46,054 nucleotides of DNA from assembly GCA_030637515.1 (NCBI GenBank), contig DAOWGM010000161.1, positions 1 to 46,054 on the forward strand. Reading direction: 5' to 3'. Source of the stretch: Bacteroidales bacterium. GTDB lineage: Bacteria > Bacteroidota > Bacteroidia > Bacteroidales > UBA12077. A model generated the notes under the pieces. The model had not been told where the DNA came from and ran no database searches. It worked only from the letters and a program-made list of their open reading frames with translations. The position numbers and the translations under genes are program-made. Shown here in pieces: positions 35,701 through 43,555 of this stretch. Each line of letters starts with the position of its first letter. Position 1 is the stretch's first letter.

Positions 35701-36949
35701 AATATTCAAAATGACCTGCTGCAATTGGTCCAGTTATAATAATAGTTAACTTAAGATGTTTGGTTTCACTGAATCTTTTATAGAAATTTTCATCATCAAA
35801 TAAGCGCTCAATTAATTTAAAGCCTATTTCAATTCGCTTTCTCGATATTATTCTTGTTGGCTGCAAAAAAACAATATTTTCATTTAAAAAATTTTGTTTT
35901 GTTTTTGTCTTTTTTGCTCCTATTAATAATGGTTTTGGATTTTCTGGAGAAACCAAATCTGTTTTTAAAACATCAGCCACAGAATAACTTATTAAAGTTT
36001 TTGAATATCGGCTTAATATCTGTTCAAACTGATGAAATGTATTAATTTTTTTTCTTTTCGATGAATTCTGATATTCTGTAGTATCAACTGCAGTTCCAAT
36101 TTCTATAACATTTGCAGGATTATGACCATTTACCCTAATAAGATGTTCAGACTGCAGTTTATTAATATTTACATTAATCCATATTCTTGATTCCCAAGGA
36201 AAAAGCACTTCTATAATTGAAAAGAATTCTCCTACATGTGAGTTTGTAAAAAAGAAATCTCTTGGACCGTCAGATAATCCTTTTTGTTTTTTAGTTATTT
36301 CACTATTTCCACCCTCCCAATAAAAATCATGGTTATTGTTTACTACCGGAATCCCCAATAACTCTGATAATAGAACCACTGCAAGACTTAATGAAACATT
36401 TCCAGGATTAGAACAAACATTTATTAAATACAACAAACCTATATTATTGTCTAATATATATTCTCCTAAATTCTCAACAATTTTAATTGTCTGATTCCAG
36501 AATTTTGTTATCAAAGCATTATACTCTTTACTTCCTCTTTCAAGTTTAGTAAAGAAAAAATCTTTATATAAATCCCAATCATTAAAAGCTTGTATTAATG
36601 GTTCCTCGTATTTTACTACGTTTTCTGGAACAATCTTCTTTGCTTCAGGAAAAAACTTTCCAGAGATATAATGCACTTTCGAGCCTTTAAACTTTCTTTT
36701 AAAAATTTTTGTGTATTTATTTACTTCAATACTAACTCCATCTACTGAATATTGATATGTTAAAAATGCAAAATCATTTTTACACATATATGATTTAAAA
36801 TCATCAAATGAGCCTATAAAACGTTTTTGTGGTACTTTTCTGTTTTCCTTTATTGTATCAAGAAATAGCCCAAGATCAAACCATGTATTGATTTTTTCTG
36901 CTTTTAATTGATTAATTATTTTTTTTATCTTTTTTTCTTTAATAATCAT
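32783..36949 (-). CDS. Giant fusion: GT4 glycosyltransferase plus phosphodiester glycosidase (NAGPA-like) domain
   Basis: 1388 aa. Residues about 50-560 form a GT4 glycosyltransferase: NNHDFYWEGGNSE (H207), FLQPTRIISRKRIEIGF, LTIIITGPIAAGH, and EX7E E480/E488 in TEGRGLPIIEAAACGTP. Residues about 600-1000 match nothing I recognise. Residues about 1040-1388 are a phosphodiester glycosidase domain (NAGPA/DUF2233 type): IAWNGGYILNAE (N1085), EAGPMLI, and FDPGGSSTLVVNG (D1341), equivalent to the family DGGGSST motif. No signal peptide or membrane helix is seen, so it should be cytosolic, although most members of the glycosidase family are exported. First gene of the operon with hemW, kinase and receiver. 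It could build and trim a phosphodiester-linked glycan; this is inference. Confidence 0.8.
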   Translation of the reverse strand: MIIKEKKIKKIINQLKAEKINTWFDLGLFLDTIKENRKVPQKRFIGSFDDFKSYMCKNDFAFLTYQYSVDGVSIEVNKYTKIFKRKFKGSKVHYISGKFFPEAKKIVPENVVKYEEPLIQAFNDWDLYKDFFFTKLERGSKEYNALITKFWNQTIKIVENLGEYILDNNIGLLYLINVCSNPGNVSLSLAVVLLSELLGIPVVNNNHDFYWEGGNSEITKKQKGLSDGPRDFFFTNSHVGEFFSIIEVLFPWESRIWINVNINKLQSEHLIRVNGHNPANVIEIGTAVDTTEYQNSSKRKKINTFHQFEQILSRYSKTLISYSVADVLKTDLVSPENPKPLLIGAKKTKTKQNFLNENIVFLQPTRIISRKRIEIGFKLIERLFDDENFYKRFSETKHLKLTIIITGPIAAGHFEYFKRLIKKFSDLLSTLDEEVRNKVYLAFLFSELDKAKFKSHFEEPVGIPELYNIASLILLPSETEGRGLPIIEAAACGTPIFCSRYFPENVYSEVIGEHLPHKDRLKVIEFDGKKITNKHVKKIIDRVFFPHNFSNEIAHNHNVVNNRYSLDSLKNNIDDICYRLYRQLKSNRKNLNTVKRVFPEYKALCNYSNSDFRNILNTDNREYLPGFGRMRFMILLKSLIDPSYFRVEEQYFRGMFFGHTKELLENRNNNVSEKQKIRFYNTIESIFLYKEGENKIQHDHSLPYRHRNNINYPYQDFTIQELSGLINYLYLTIIKSREKTKIKTNAHFFTDIDLALSQLTSSTYLGIDNRKILIRKLQSNVPIAYFPGKYIKNELEFFALQTIRSRLELGIEEELTEELIEKNAEYISPVYIMASKQTTIENYCSASIKEFIIEGKDEELRLLYKYKILQVVETDQMSIGIHFNQIGKEGLAILSKIKKEKGFIISNRQESAVMTDIVDLDRIHIGKIEDELTAAIMGIPMESGYIQFVPAGIRPTLAYPTPVQTAKDFDDYINGKEFKLAIEKFGEKEVYEIIRKDAENRMSPIKKVIGDLLTKENKESEVSYEYVSGVYSDGLPWNGVIAKANLSKGGSWEFIAESSKKTKKVTDFVKDFEKRKAKEVKIAWNGGYILNAELVGKLGLPESYIGSPLGLLISEGKFISAPLFSKPALVFKNGSVNIQRVNCSRGIIVSRGTDSIKLSEDQYNLKTYSNKECFYDLMHKTEEILVENCVVIRLAGNIIKEILHVSEKQHVRIVPVGLTLVIPKEKFPNSWKVNDELELEVIGLENINYAIEAGPMLIDNGKIILDMDLEGWKTENSIKTQAARLDYTDMRGPKIAAGIDKEGNLIVLTINGRIRESVGATHIDMAEILKKFGIQKAMGFDPGGSSTLVVNGQTLNISPYNSKYEENIYSLPPEPRAVSNVIMGYIKE

Positions 36950-37043
36950 AATAATAAATTTAACGTTTTATAAGTTATGAAAAAAAGATTAAGATTGAAG
37001 TATTTAAATTAACTTTATACGCATTTACGTTTTAGTACTATTT

Positions 37044-37430
37044 ATGAGAATTATAAAACACTGGAAACCAATATTAATATCGTTTTTCATTTTATACGGA
37101 AGTATCACTTCAGGAGAACATATTAATAAAGTGCTTTTTTTAAATATTCCTAATTTTGATAAAATCACACATTTTATTTTTTACTTATTATTAAGCGTTT
37201 TTCTTCTCGCTTCAATATATAGGAATACAGCATTAAAGAAAATGAAACAAATAATTATTACCTTATTTTTAGTAATTACGTATGGTATAATTATGGAAAT
37301 GCTACAATACTATTTAACCACATATAGATATGCAGAGATATTTGATATCTTAGCTAATACTTTAGGTTGTATTTCAGGTATACTTATTTTTCCTATTTTT
37401 AAAAAACTAAGTTTAATAAAATATTTATAA
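37044..37430 (+). CDS. VanZ-like family membrane protein
   Basis: A 128-aa membrane protein with four hydrophobic helices (about 9-24, 40-58, 68-86, 98-118). Typical VanZ-like landmarks are NFDKITHFIFYLLLSVFLL and IIMEMLQYYLTTYRYAEIFDILANTLGCISG, matching the family DK-x-xHF and E-x-xQ...D-x-xaN-x-xG pattern. VanZ gives low-level teicoplanin resistance in enterococci, but the role of family members at large is unknown. It is divergent from the giant gene (94-bp gap) and converges on the Rrf2 gene with a 6-bp overlap of coding ends. Confidence 0.85.
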   Translation: MRIIKHWKPILISFFILYGSITSGEHINKVLFLNIPNFDKITHFIFYLLLSVFLLASIYRNTALKKMKQIIITLFLVITYGIIMEMLQYYLTTYRYAEIFDILANTLGCISGILIFPIFKKLSLIKYL

Positions 37431-37865
37431 GCCAATTTTACCACCTGATGCTTTAATTTCATCAGCCAACATTTGAATAGTTTCCGTATTAAATAATTCG
37501 TAAAGCTTAATACTTATTGGCAAATATTTGTGATGTGTAGGACATTGAACATTCTTATGTGCATTTGCAGAGCAAGTACTCATACCAATTAAACATTCAT
37601 TAAACAAATCCAGCCCATCAATTATTTCGATTATATTTAATAAAGTAATTTCTTTAGCGGGTTTAGCCAATAAAAAACCTCCGTTAGGTCCTTTTGTTGA
37701 CAACAGCATTTTATTTTTTGCAAGCTGTTGAAGTATTTTACCTAAAAATGGTGTTGGAATTTCAAGTTCTTTCGATATTTCTTTTATTCCTATTTTCTTC
37801 TCTGTTCCGTGAAGCGCAAGGTATATTACTGCCCTAATGGCATATTTGCATGTATTTGATAACAT
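37425..37865 (-). CDS. Rrf2 family transcriptional regulator with three conserved cysteines
   Basis: A 146-aa winged-helix regulator. The N-terminal CKYAIRAVIYLAL and helix IKEISKELEIPTPFLGKILQQL are typical of Rrf2, as is the wing KGPNGGFLLAKP. Cysteines C91, C98 and C108 in NECLIGMSTCSANAHKNVQCPTHH match the Fe-S ligand region of IscR/NsrR-type proteins, so an iron-sulfur or NO/redox sensor is likely. It is 10 bp downstream of rpiB and possibly cotranscribed with it. Target genes are unknown. Confidence 0.9.
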   Translation of the reverse strand: MLSNTCKYAIRAVIYLALHGTEKKIGIKEISKELEIPTPFLGKILQQLAKNKMLLSTKGPNGGFLLAKPAKEITLLNIIEIIDGLDLFNECLIGMSTCSANAHKNVQCPTHHKYLPISIKLYELFNTETIQMLADEIKASGGKIGL

Positions 37866-37875
37866 AATGCTTATT

Positions 37876-38316
37876 TTAATGAACGGGAATTTTTTCTACT
37901 CTTCTTAAATGTCTTCCTCCTTCAAATTTAGTATTTAAAAATATATTTACAATTTCTTTTGCTAAATTATAATCAACAAACCTTGCAGGTAGCGAGCAAA
38001 TATTTGCATCATTGTGCAATCTTGCCAATTCCGAAATTTCTTTATTCCAACAAAGAGCTGCCCTTACTGATTGATACTTATTTGCTGTCATATTAATACC
38101 ATTTCCACTTCCACAAAGTGTTATTCCTATTTTATGTATTCCTTTTTCAACAGCATCTGCCAACGGATGAGCATAATCAGGATAATCAGTACTTTCGTCT
38201 GAATAAGTTCCATAATCCTTAACTTCGTATCCTTCTTTCTCTAAATAGATTTTTAATTTTTCTTTGTAATCATAACCTGCATGATCTGCTGCTATACCTA
38301 ATATTAATTTTGTCAT
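37876..38316 (-). CDS. rpiB: Ribose 5-phosphate isomerase B
   Basis: Interconverts ribose 5-phosphate and ribulose 5-phosphate in the pentose phosphate pathway (RpiB/LacAB family). Visible: IAADHAGYDYKEKL near residue 7, DYGTYSDESTDYPDYAH, active-site Cys in ITLCGSGNGINMTANK, RAALCWN, LARLHNDANICSLPARF, and the C-terminal GGRHLRRVEKI. The open frame extends upstream to a TTG at 38328, but the ATG at 38316 matches the family N-terminus and gives 146 aa. It lies upstream of the Rrf2 gene on the same strand. Confidence 0.95.
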   Translation of the reverse strand: MTKLILGIAADHAGYDYKEKLKIYLEKEGYEVKDYGTYSDESTDYPDYAHPLADAVEKGIHKIGITLCGSGNGINMTANKYQSVRAALCWNKEISELARLHNDANICSLPARFVDYNLAKEIVNIFLNTKFEGGRHLRRVEKIPVH

Positions 38317-38910
38317 ATTAATTTTCAATTAAAATTTTTGATATCTCAAATTTAACTATTTTATCTTATTCTTTTAATTCAATATTTAATTCTTTGATTT
38401 TGTGATCTTAATGATTTTTCAACTAAATAATAATATTACTTGACTTATATAATAATCTTATATCAAATAACTTAGTAGTGTTAATATAATTCTATGTAAA
38501 TTGTTAATTAACTGACCTTCTTGTGTTAATTTATTGTTAATTAAAGTCAATAAAAACTAAAAACTTTTGTTTGGATTATTAATATCAATGTTCTTATATA
38601 CTTTTTTAATTAAAATCAAAAATATTTTTTTAGTTTTAGCCTTCAATTATTGAACAATATTTCAACATAAATTGTATACATATTACTAAATATTTATTAA
38701 GAAATATAAGTATTAACAGTATGTTAATAAAATAGATATTATATTAATTATCAGTATAATTAACAAAATACATATTGTTGAAAGAGTATTAAAATCTTCT
38801 TAAAAACGATAAAAACAAGTGTTCAGTTAAATTTTTTATAACAATATTAACAGGACATTATTATTATTATACTAGATAAATAAATAAGTAATATATATAA
38901 TATATATAAT
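38317..38910. other. Long AT-rich intergenic region upstream of rpiB and nadA
   Basis: 594 bp between divergent genes with no ORF of note and no RNA gene I recognise. It is extremely AT-rich. It has a direct repeat ATTGTTAATTAA at 38500-38511 and 38534-38545, many TTAATA/TATTAA runs, and ends with tatataatatatataatatg just before nadA. The divergent promoters must lie here, but I could not pick convincing -33/-7 pairs. Confidence 0.5.
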
Positions 38911-39909
38911 ATGATTGTTAAAAACGAGCTTATTAAAAACGGATTTGTGAATAAGAAAATTGATAAAAATATCAATATAATTGAAGAAATTAATAAGTTA
39001 AAAAAGGAAAAGAATGCAATAATCCTTGCTCATTATTACGAAACTGCTGATATTCAAGATTTAGCAGATTTTGTTGGTGATAGTTTAGCATTATCGCAAA
39101 AGGCTGCTGAAACTGATGCAGAAATTATATTATTTGCCGGTGTTCATTTTATGGCAGAAACAGCTAAAATTTTAGCTCCAAATAGTAAAGTATTAATTCC
39201 GGACTTAAATGCTGGTTGTTCATTAGCTGATTCTTGTCCTCCAAATGAATTTAGAAAATTTATTGATGCACATCCAGATCATTTAGTAATATCTTATGTA
39301 AATACTACTGCTGAAATTAAAACAATGACTGATATTTGTTGTACTTCAACAAATGCATTAAAAATTGTTGAGTCACTGCCAAAAGAACAAAAAATAATAT
39401 TTGCGCCTGATAGAAATTTAGGAGGTTATATAAAAAGATTAACAGGAAGAGAAAATATGATTATTTGGAATGGAGCATGTCATGTTCATGAAGAATTTTC
39501 ATTAGAAGCTATTTTAGAACTTAAAAAAGAATTTCCTAAGGCAAAAATAATTTCACATCCAGAATGTGAAAAACAAATACAATTAGTTTCAGACTTTATT
39601 GGATCTACAGCTGCATTGCTAAATTTTACTAAAACTGATAATAGTAAAGAATACATTGTAGCTACAGAATCAGGTATTTTACATCAAATGAAAAAGCAAG
39701 ATTCTGAAAAGAATTATATAGCAGCACCACCAAAAGATTCGACTTGTGGTTGTAATGATTGTAATTTCATGAAACTTATAACTGTAAATAAAATTTATAA
39801 TACTTTAAAATATGAGTTACCTGAAGTAACTTTAAGTGAAGATATCATTAAAAAGGCAAAAAAATCAATTGATGTAATGCTTGAAATCTCAAAAAAAATG
39901 AATTTGTAA
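38911..39909 (+). CDS. nadA: Quinolinate synthase A
   Basis: 4Fe-4S enzyme that condenses iminoaspartate with dihydroxyacetone phosphate to quinolinate in de novo NAD synthesis. Visible: ILAHYYETADIQDLADFVGDSLALS, the cluster cysteines C103 (NAGCSLADSC), C190 (WNGACHVHE) and C284 in CGCNDCNFM, plus YVNTTAEIKTMTDICCTS and APDRNLGGY. Length 332 aa is normal. nadB and nadC, often adjacent, are not in this window. Own transcription unit with a strong terminator 22 bp after the stop. Confidence 0.96.
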   Translation: MIVKNELIKNGFVNKKIDKNINIIEEINKLKKEKNAIILAHYYETADIQDLADFVGDSLALSQKAAETDAEIILFAGVHFMAETAKILAPNSKVLIPDLNAGCSLADSCPPNEFRKFIDAHPDHLVISYVNTTAEIKTMTDICCTSTNALKIVESLPKEQKIIFAPDRNLGGYIKRLTGRENMIIWNGACHVHEEFSLEAILELKKEFPKAKIISHPECEKQIQLVSDFIGSTAALLNFTKTDNSKEYIVATESGILHQMKKQDSEKNYIAAPPKDSTCGCNDCNFMKLITVNKIYNTLKYELPEVTLSEDIIKKAKKSIDVMLEISKKMNL

Positions 39910-39931
39910 AATCATATTATTTCAAGAATAG

Positions 39932-39957
39932 GCAGGGAAATTCTCCCTGCTTTTTTT
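39932..39957 (+). terminator. Rho-independent terminator after nadA
   Basis: Stem GCAGGGA / TCCCTGC with loop aattc, followed by seven T. It stops 32 bp before the TTG start of the next gene, which therefore needs its own promoter or readthrough. Confidence 0.9.
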
Positions 39958-39988
39958 GTATATTTAACTTTTTCAAAAATATTAACAA

Positions 39989-41536
39989 TTGAAAAATTTA
40001 CTTTTAATTACATTTTTACTTTTAATATGTAAAATCACTTTATCGCAGGTTGATTCTTTACAATCTAATATAGTTTATAAAGAATTTAAATATCCCAATG
40101 GAAAAATTTCAAGCAAAGGATATTTAGAAGAGAATAAACCTACCGGATTTTGGATATCATATTATTTAACCGGTGTAAAAAAGTCAGAGGGTAAATGGAC
40201 TAATAGTAAATTAGATAGTATTTGGACTTTTTATGATATGATCGGTGATACAACAGAAAAGATTAATTATTATTTGGGTAAGAAGAACGGTTATCATTAT
40301 CGGTTTTTTAAAAAAGATAATAGTAAAAAGCAAATATTATCAAAAGAGCTATATGTAAATGGTAAACGAAACGACAAATCACATTTTTATTTTAAGAATG
40401 GTGAAATAAAAAAGGTAATTCCTTATTTAAATGATAAGAAACAAGGCATTGGTTTTGAATATGATAAAAATGGATTAATAATTACTATCACACGATACAG
40501 AAACAATGAAATAATAGTTCAAGAAAATATTAATCGTATAAATGATAATGGAAGCAAAGAAGGAGTTTGGAAAGAATTTTATAGAACAGGAATTTTAAAA
40601 GAAGAAGAAACATATTTGGATGGAAAGTTGAATGGATATGTAAAATTGTATAATGAAGAAGGAAAATTAGTTGAATCAATAAAATACAATAATGGAGAAG
40701 TTAGTTTAGATAGTAATGATTTTGATTCAAATATTGAAATAAAGGAAGAATTTGACATTAATGAAAATTTGATTTTTTCGGGAAGCTTTAAAAATGATAT
40801 ACCAATTGGAGTTCACAGATACTTTGATAGTAATGGAAAAGTAAAAAGTTCAAAAACATATGATTTTTTTGGTAAAATGAAAGCAGATGGAATCGTTTTT
40901 GAAAATGGGAAAGAAGATGGGGACTGGATTTATTACCATGAAAATGAAAAGAAGAAAGCAGTAGGTAAATATAGAAACGGAAAAAAACAAGGCAGCTGGA
41001 AATATTATTATCCGAATGGTCGTATTCAACAATCAGGATCGTATGTTACAGGAAAATTATCGGGTATTTGGAAATGGTATTATGAAACCGGTGAATTGTT
41101 AATGGAAGAATCGTATATCTACGGACGACAAGACGGCGAATCAATAGAATATTCTGTGTTAGGCGAAATAATTTCTAAAGGAAATTATATAGAAGGATAT
41201 AAAGAAGGCGAGTGGATTTTTGTTGTTGGTGACCAAAGACATATTGGAAAATTTGTGATGGATATGAAAAATGGCGAATGGAAAAGTTACTATATTGAAG
41301 AACAAACACCAAGCTTTGAAGGAAGATACGTGCAAGGCAATCCAGACGGTAAGCATGAATTTTTTCATAACAATGGAATGATAAAAGAGGATAGATTTTA
41401 CAGTGAAGGACAAAAGGTTAAATCGTGGTCGAAGTACGATGAATACGGTGATTTAATAATTGTTATTCAGTATAAAGAAGGAAAACCATATAAAATTAAT
41501 GGCGTAAAAGTAAAATTGGATCAAGAGGATAATTAG
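39989..41536 (+). CDS. Secreted MORN-repeat (YwqK-like) protein
   Basis: 515 aa. It starts at TTG (39989) with a good signal peptide (KNLLLITFLLLICKITLSQ), and no ATG offers a better start. The rest is a chain of about ten or more MORN-2-type repeats of the form G-x-W-x-x-Y-Y-x-x-G, such as GFWISYYLTGV, GVWKEFYRTG, GSWKYYYPNG, GIWKWYYETG and GEWKSYYIEE. Bacteroidota commonly encode such exported proteins, often labelled YwqK-family antitoxin; that label is weak here since no toxin gene is near. Presumably an envelope protein forming an elongated beta structure. Function unknown. Confidence 0.82.
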   Translation: MKNLLLITFLLLICKITLSQVDSLQSNIVYKEFKYPNGKISSKGYLEENKPTGFWISYYLTGVKKSEGKWTNSKLDSIWTFYDMIGDTTEKINYYLGKKNGYHYRFFKKDNSKKQILSKELYVNGKRNDKSHFYFKNGEIKKVIPYLNDKKQGIGFEYDKNGLIITITRYRNNEIIVQENINRINDNGSKEGVWKEFYRTGILKEEETYLDGKLNGYVKLYNEEGKLVESIKYNNGEVSLDSNDFDSNIEIKEEFDINENLIFSGSFKNDIPIGVHRYFDSNGKVKSSKTYDFFGKMKADGIVFENGKEDGDWIYYHENEKKKAVGKYRNGKKQGSWKYYYPNGRIQQSGSYVTGKLSGIWKWYYETGELLMEESYIYGRQDGESIEYSVLGEIISKGNYIEGYKEGEWIFVVGDQRHIGKFVMDMKNGEWKSYYIEEQTPSFEGRYVQGNPDGKHEFFHNNGMIKEDRFYSEGQKVKSWSKYDEYGDLIIVIQYKEGKPYKINGVKVKLDQEDN

Positions 41537-41542
41537 TTTTTG

Positions 41543-41550
41543 TAAATTTG
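41543..41550 (+). promoter_or_regulatory. -7 box (TAAATTTG) for ruvB
   Basis: Perfect TAnnTTTG match seven bases after the upstream stop codon and 17 bp before the ruvB ATG. The -33 element is weak (attgg near 41515). Predicts a very short leader. Confidence 0.45.
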
Positions 41551-41567
41551 AGCAGAAATAATTGTAA

Positions 41568-42611
41568 ATGGAAGATATCGACATAAGAGATTTATCAGAA
41601 GAAAGCAGTGGAGAAACTTTTTCTGAGAAGGAACAGGAATTTGAGAAAAAATTACGACCACTGGATTTTGATGATTTCAAAGGACAGTTTAAAGTTGTTG
41701 AAAATTTAAAAATATTTGTTCAGGCTGCAAAAATGCGTGATGAATCTCTCGATCATGTATTATTACACGGTCCTCCAGGACTTGGAAAAACTACATTAGC
41801 TAACATTATTGCCAATGAATTAAATGTAAATCTTCGATTAACTTCAGGTCCGGTACTCGATAAACCTGGCGACTTGGCGGGTTTATTAACAAACCTGGAA
41901 GAAGGCGATGTGTTGTTTATTGATGAAATTCACCGATTAAGTCCGGTTATTGAAGAGTATTTGTATTCAGCAATGGAAGATTACAGAATTGATATCATGA
42001 TTGATAAAGGACCAAGTGCACGTTCTGTACAAATTACATTAAATCCTTTTACATTAATTGGCGCAACAACTCGTTCAGGTTTATTAACAAGTCCGTTAAG
42101 AGCGCGATTTGGAATTACTTCTCATCTTGAATATTACGATTTTAAAATACTAACCTCAATTGTAAAACGATCAGCAGGAATATTAGATGTTTCGATTGAT
42201 GAAAATGCTGCTGTTGAAATTGCATCACGTTCACGTGGAACACCAAGAATTGCGAATGCGCTTTTACGACGTGTTCGTGATTTTGCTCAAGTAAAAGGTG
42301 ATGGAAGCATTGATCTCAAAATCTCACAATATGCTTTAGATGCTTTAAATATTGATAAGCATGGTTTAGACGAAATGGATAATAAAATTTTATCAACCAT
42401 AATTGACAAATTTCAAGGAGGACCAGTTGGAATTTCCACTATTTCTACAGCAATTGGTGAAGATGGTGGTACTATTGAAGAGGTTTACGAGCCTTTTTTA
42501 ATTAAAGAGGGATATATAAAACGCACACCGCGTGGAAGAGAAGCTACAGAAAATGCATATAAGCATTTGAATAAAGTTCCAAATACAAGAGATCAACCTG
42601 GATTATTTTAA
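41568..42611 (+). CDS. ruvB: Holliday junction branch migration helicase RuvB
   Basis: AAA+ motor that drives RuvA-bound Holliday junction migration. Conserved blocks: [11 protein letters not shown] near residue 31, Walker [10 protein letters not shown] near residue 69, [33 protein letters not shown] with Walker [25 protein letters not shown] (sensor 1/Arg finger), [19 protein letters not shown], and the winged helix [29 protein letters not shown]. 347 aa is standard. ruvA is not adjacent, as often in Bacteroidota. Ends at a bidirectional terminator shared with the convergent Crp/Fnr gene. Confidence 0.98.
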   Translation: MEDIDIRDLSEESSGETFSEKEQEFEKKLRPLDFDDFKGQFKVVENLKIFVQAAKMRDESLDHVLLHGPPGLGKTTLANIIANELNVNLRLTSGPVLDKPGDLAGLLTNLEEGDVLFIDEIHRLSPVIEEYLYSAMEDYRIDIMIDKGPSARSVQITLNPFTLIGATTRSGLLTSPLRARFGITSHLEYYDFKILTSIVKRSAGILDVSIDENAAVEIASRSRGTPRIANALLRRVRDFAQVKGDGSIDLKISQYALDALNIDKHGLDEMDNKILSTIIDKFQGGPVGISTISTAIGEDGGTIEEVYEPFLIKEGYIKRTPRGREATENAYKHLNKVPNTRDQPGLF

Positions 42612-42616
42612 AAAGA

Positions 42617-42640
42617 AAAGCACCGAATTACGGTGCTTTG
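42617..42640. terminator. Bidirectional terminator between ruvB and Crp/Fnr gene
   Basis: Perfect 9-bp stem AAAGCACCG / CGGTGCTTT with loop aatta. The A-rich left and T-rich right flanks let it work on both strands. It lies 5 bp after the ruvB stop and 21 bp from the convergent gene end. Confidence 0.85.
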
Positions 42641-42661
42641 TTATTAGATATAAATTTAGGT

Positions 42662-43369
42662 TTAATTAAACGCGTTTGAAATCTTCTCAAGTGCTTTAAT
42701 ATCCAGAATAGTAATTTTTCTTCCGTTTAAATCTATTAATTTATCATGCTTAAATTCGGATAACAAACGAATAACCGATTCTGTTGCAGTTCCAACTATA
42801 TTGGCAAGTTCTTCACGAGTTAGTGAAATCTGAAGCACATTATTCTTATCAAGATCAAAAATATCTTTGAGGTTAAGCAATACTTCTGCCAGACGTTCAC
42901 GAACGGTTTTTTGTGCAATATCAGTAATAAACGAATTTGCTTCACCCAGTTCTTTGCAAGTTTGCTGCATAATTGCCATCGAAAAATTACCATTTGTTTT
43001 TACCAGACTAATTAAAGTTTCACCTGGAACAAAACAAATTGTTGCATCTTCAATTACTTTAGCTGATGAGCACGCAAGCTCACTACTTAGAATAGAACGA
43101 TAACCGATAATCCCTCCTTTTTTTGCAAAAGCAATTATTTGCTCACGACCGTCAATTCCTGTTTTAAAAATCTTAATAACTCCGGAATTAATACAGTAAA
43201 AGCCATTTGTTCTGCTTCCTTCATGGTATATTACACTGCCTCGTTTATAGGAATTACATACCTTTTCCCTTTCAATAAGTGCATGTTCTTCTGCATTTAA
43301 ATGCTTAAAGATCGAATTAGAACTGTGTAAGCAGTTATCGCATGGCGGTATTTGATCCCGGTTTTTCAT
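42662..43369 (-). CDS. Crp/Fnr family transcriptional regulator
   Basis: 235 aa: an N-terminal cyclic-nucleotide-binding-like domain (YKRGSVIYHEGSRTNGFYCINSGVIKIFKTG, about residues 42-72), a dimerisation helix, and a C-terminal HTH_Crp (LTREELANIVGTATESVIRLLSEFKHDKLI, with ATESVIR as the recognition helix). An N-terminal CDNC pair (C10, C13) and Cys at about 38 and 104 leave open an Fe-S or redox-sensing role as in FNR, but the spacing is not the FNR pattern. Divergent from the OsmC gene (186-bp gap), so mutual or autoregulation is possible. Confidence 0.92.
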   Translation of the reverse strand: MKNRDQIPPCDNCLHSSNSIFKHLNAEEHALIEREKVCNSYKRGSVIYHEGSRTNGFYCINSGVIKIFKTGIDGREQIIAFAKKGGIIGYRSILSSELACSSAKVIEDATICFVPGETLISLVKTNGNFSMAIMQQTCKELGEANSFITDIAQKTVRERLAEVLLNLKDIFDLDKNNVLQISLTREELANIVGTATESVIRLLSEFKHDKLIDLNGRKITILDIKALEKISNAFN

Positions 43370-43508
43370 TATTTAGTAAATCAGCACAAGTTTAAATACT
43401 TATAAATCAGATGTAAAAGTTAAAAACACACAGAATATTTATTAACTTAGAACACAAAATTAACTTTTTTGTTTCATAAATAAGAATTTACAATATAGAT
43501 TTTAAATT

Positions 43509-43516
43509 TATATTTG
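43509..43516 (+). promoter_or_regulatory. -7 box (TATATTTG) for osmC-like gene
   Basis: Perfect TAnnTTTG match 39 bp upstream of the ATG. The nearest TTTG (43468-43471) is too far for the usual spacing, so the -33 element is unclear; a regulator such as the divergent Crp/Fnr protein could compensate. Confidence 0.4.
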
Positions 43517-43555
43517 CATAAAATTACATATTAACATATTTAAATAAATAAAAAA

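Noticed and set aside
38317..38910. Origin of replication in the AT-rich gap
   Set aside because: No DnaA-box cluster (TTATNCACA) was seen and the neighbouring genes are not typical origin neighbours.
39989..41536. Antitoxin function for the YwqK-like protein
   Set aside because: The protein has a signal peptide and many MORN repeats and no toxin gene is adjacent; the antitoxin label comes only from the family name.
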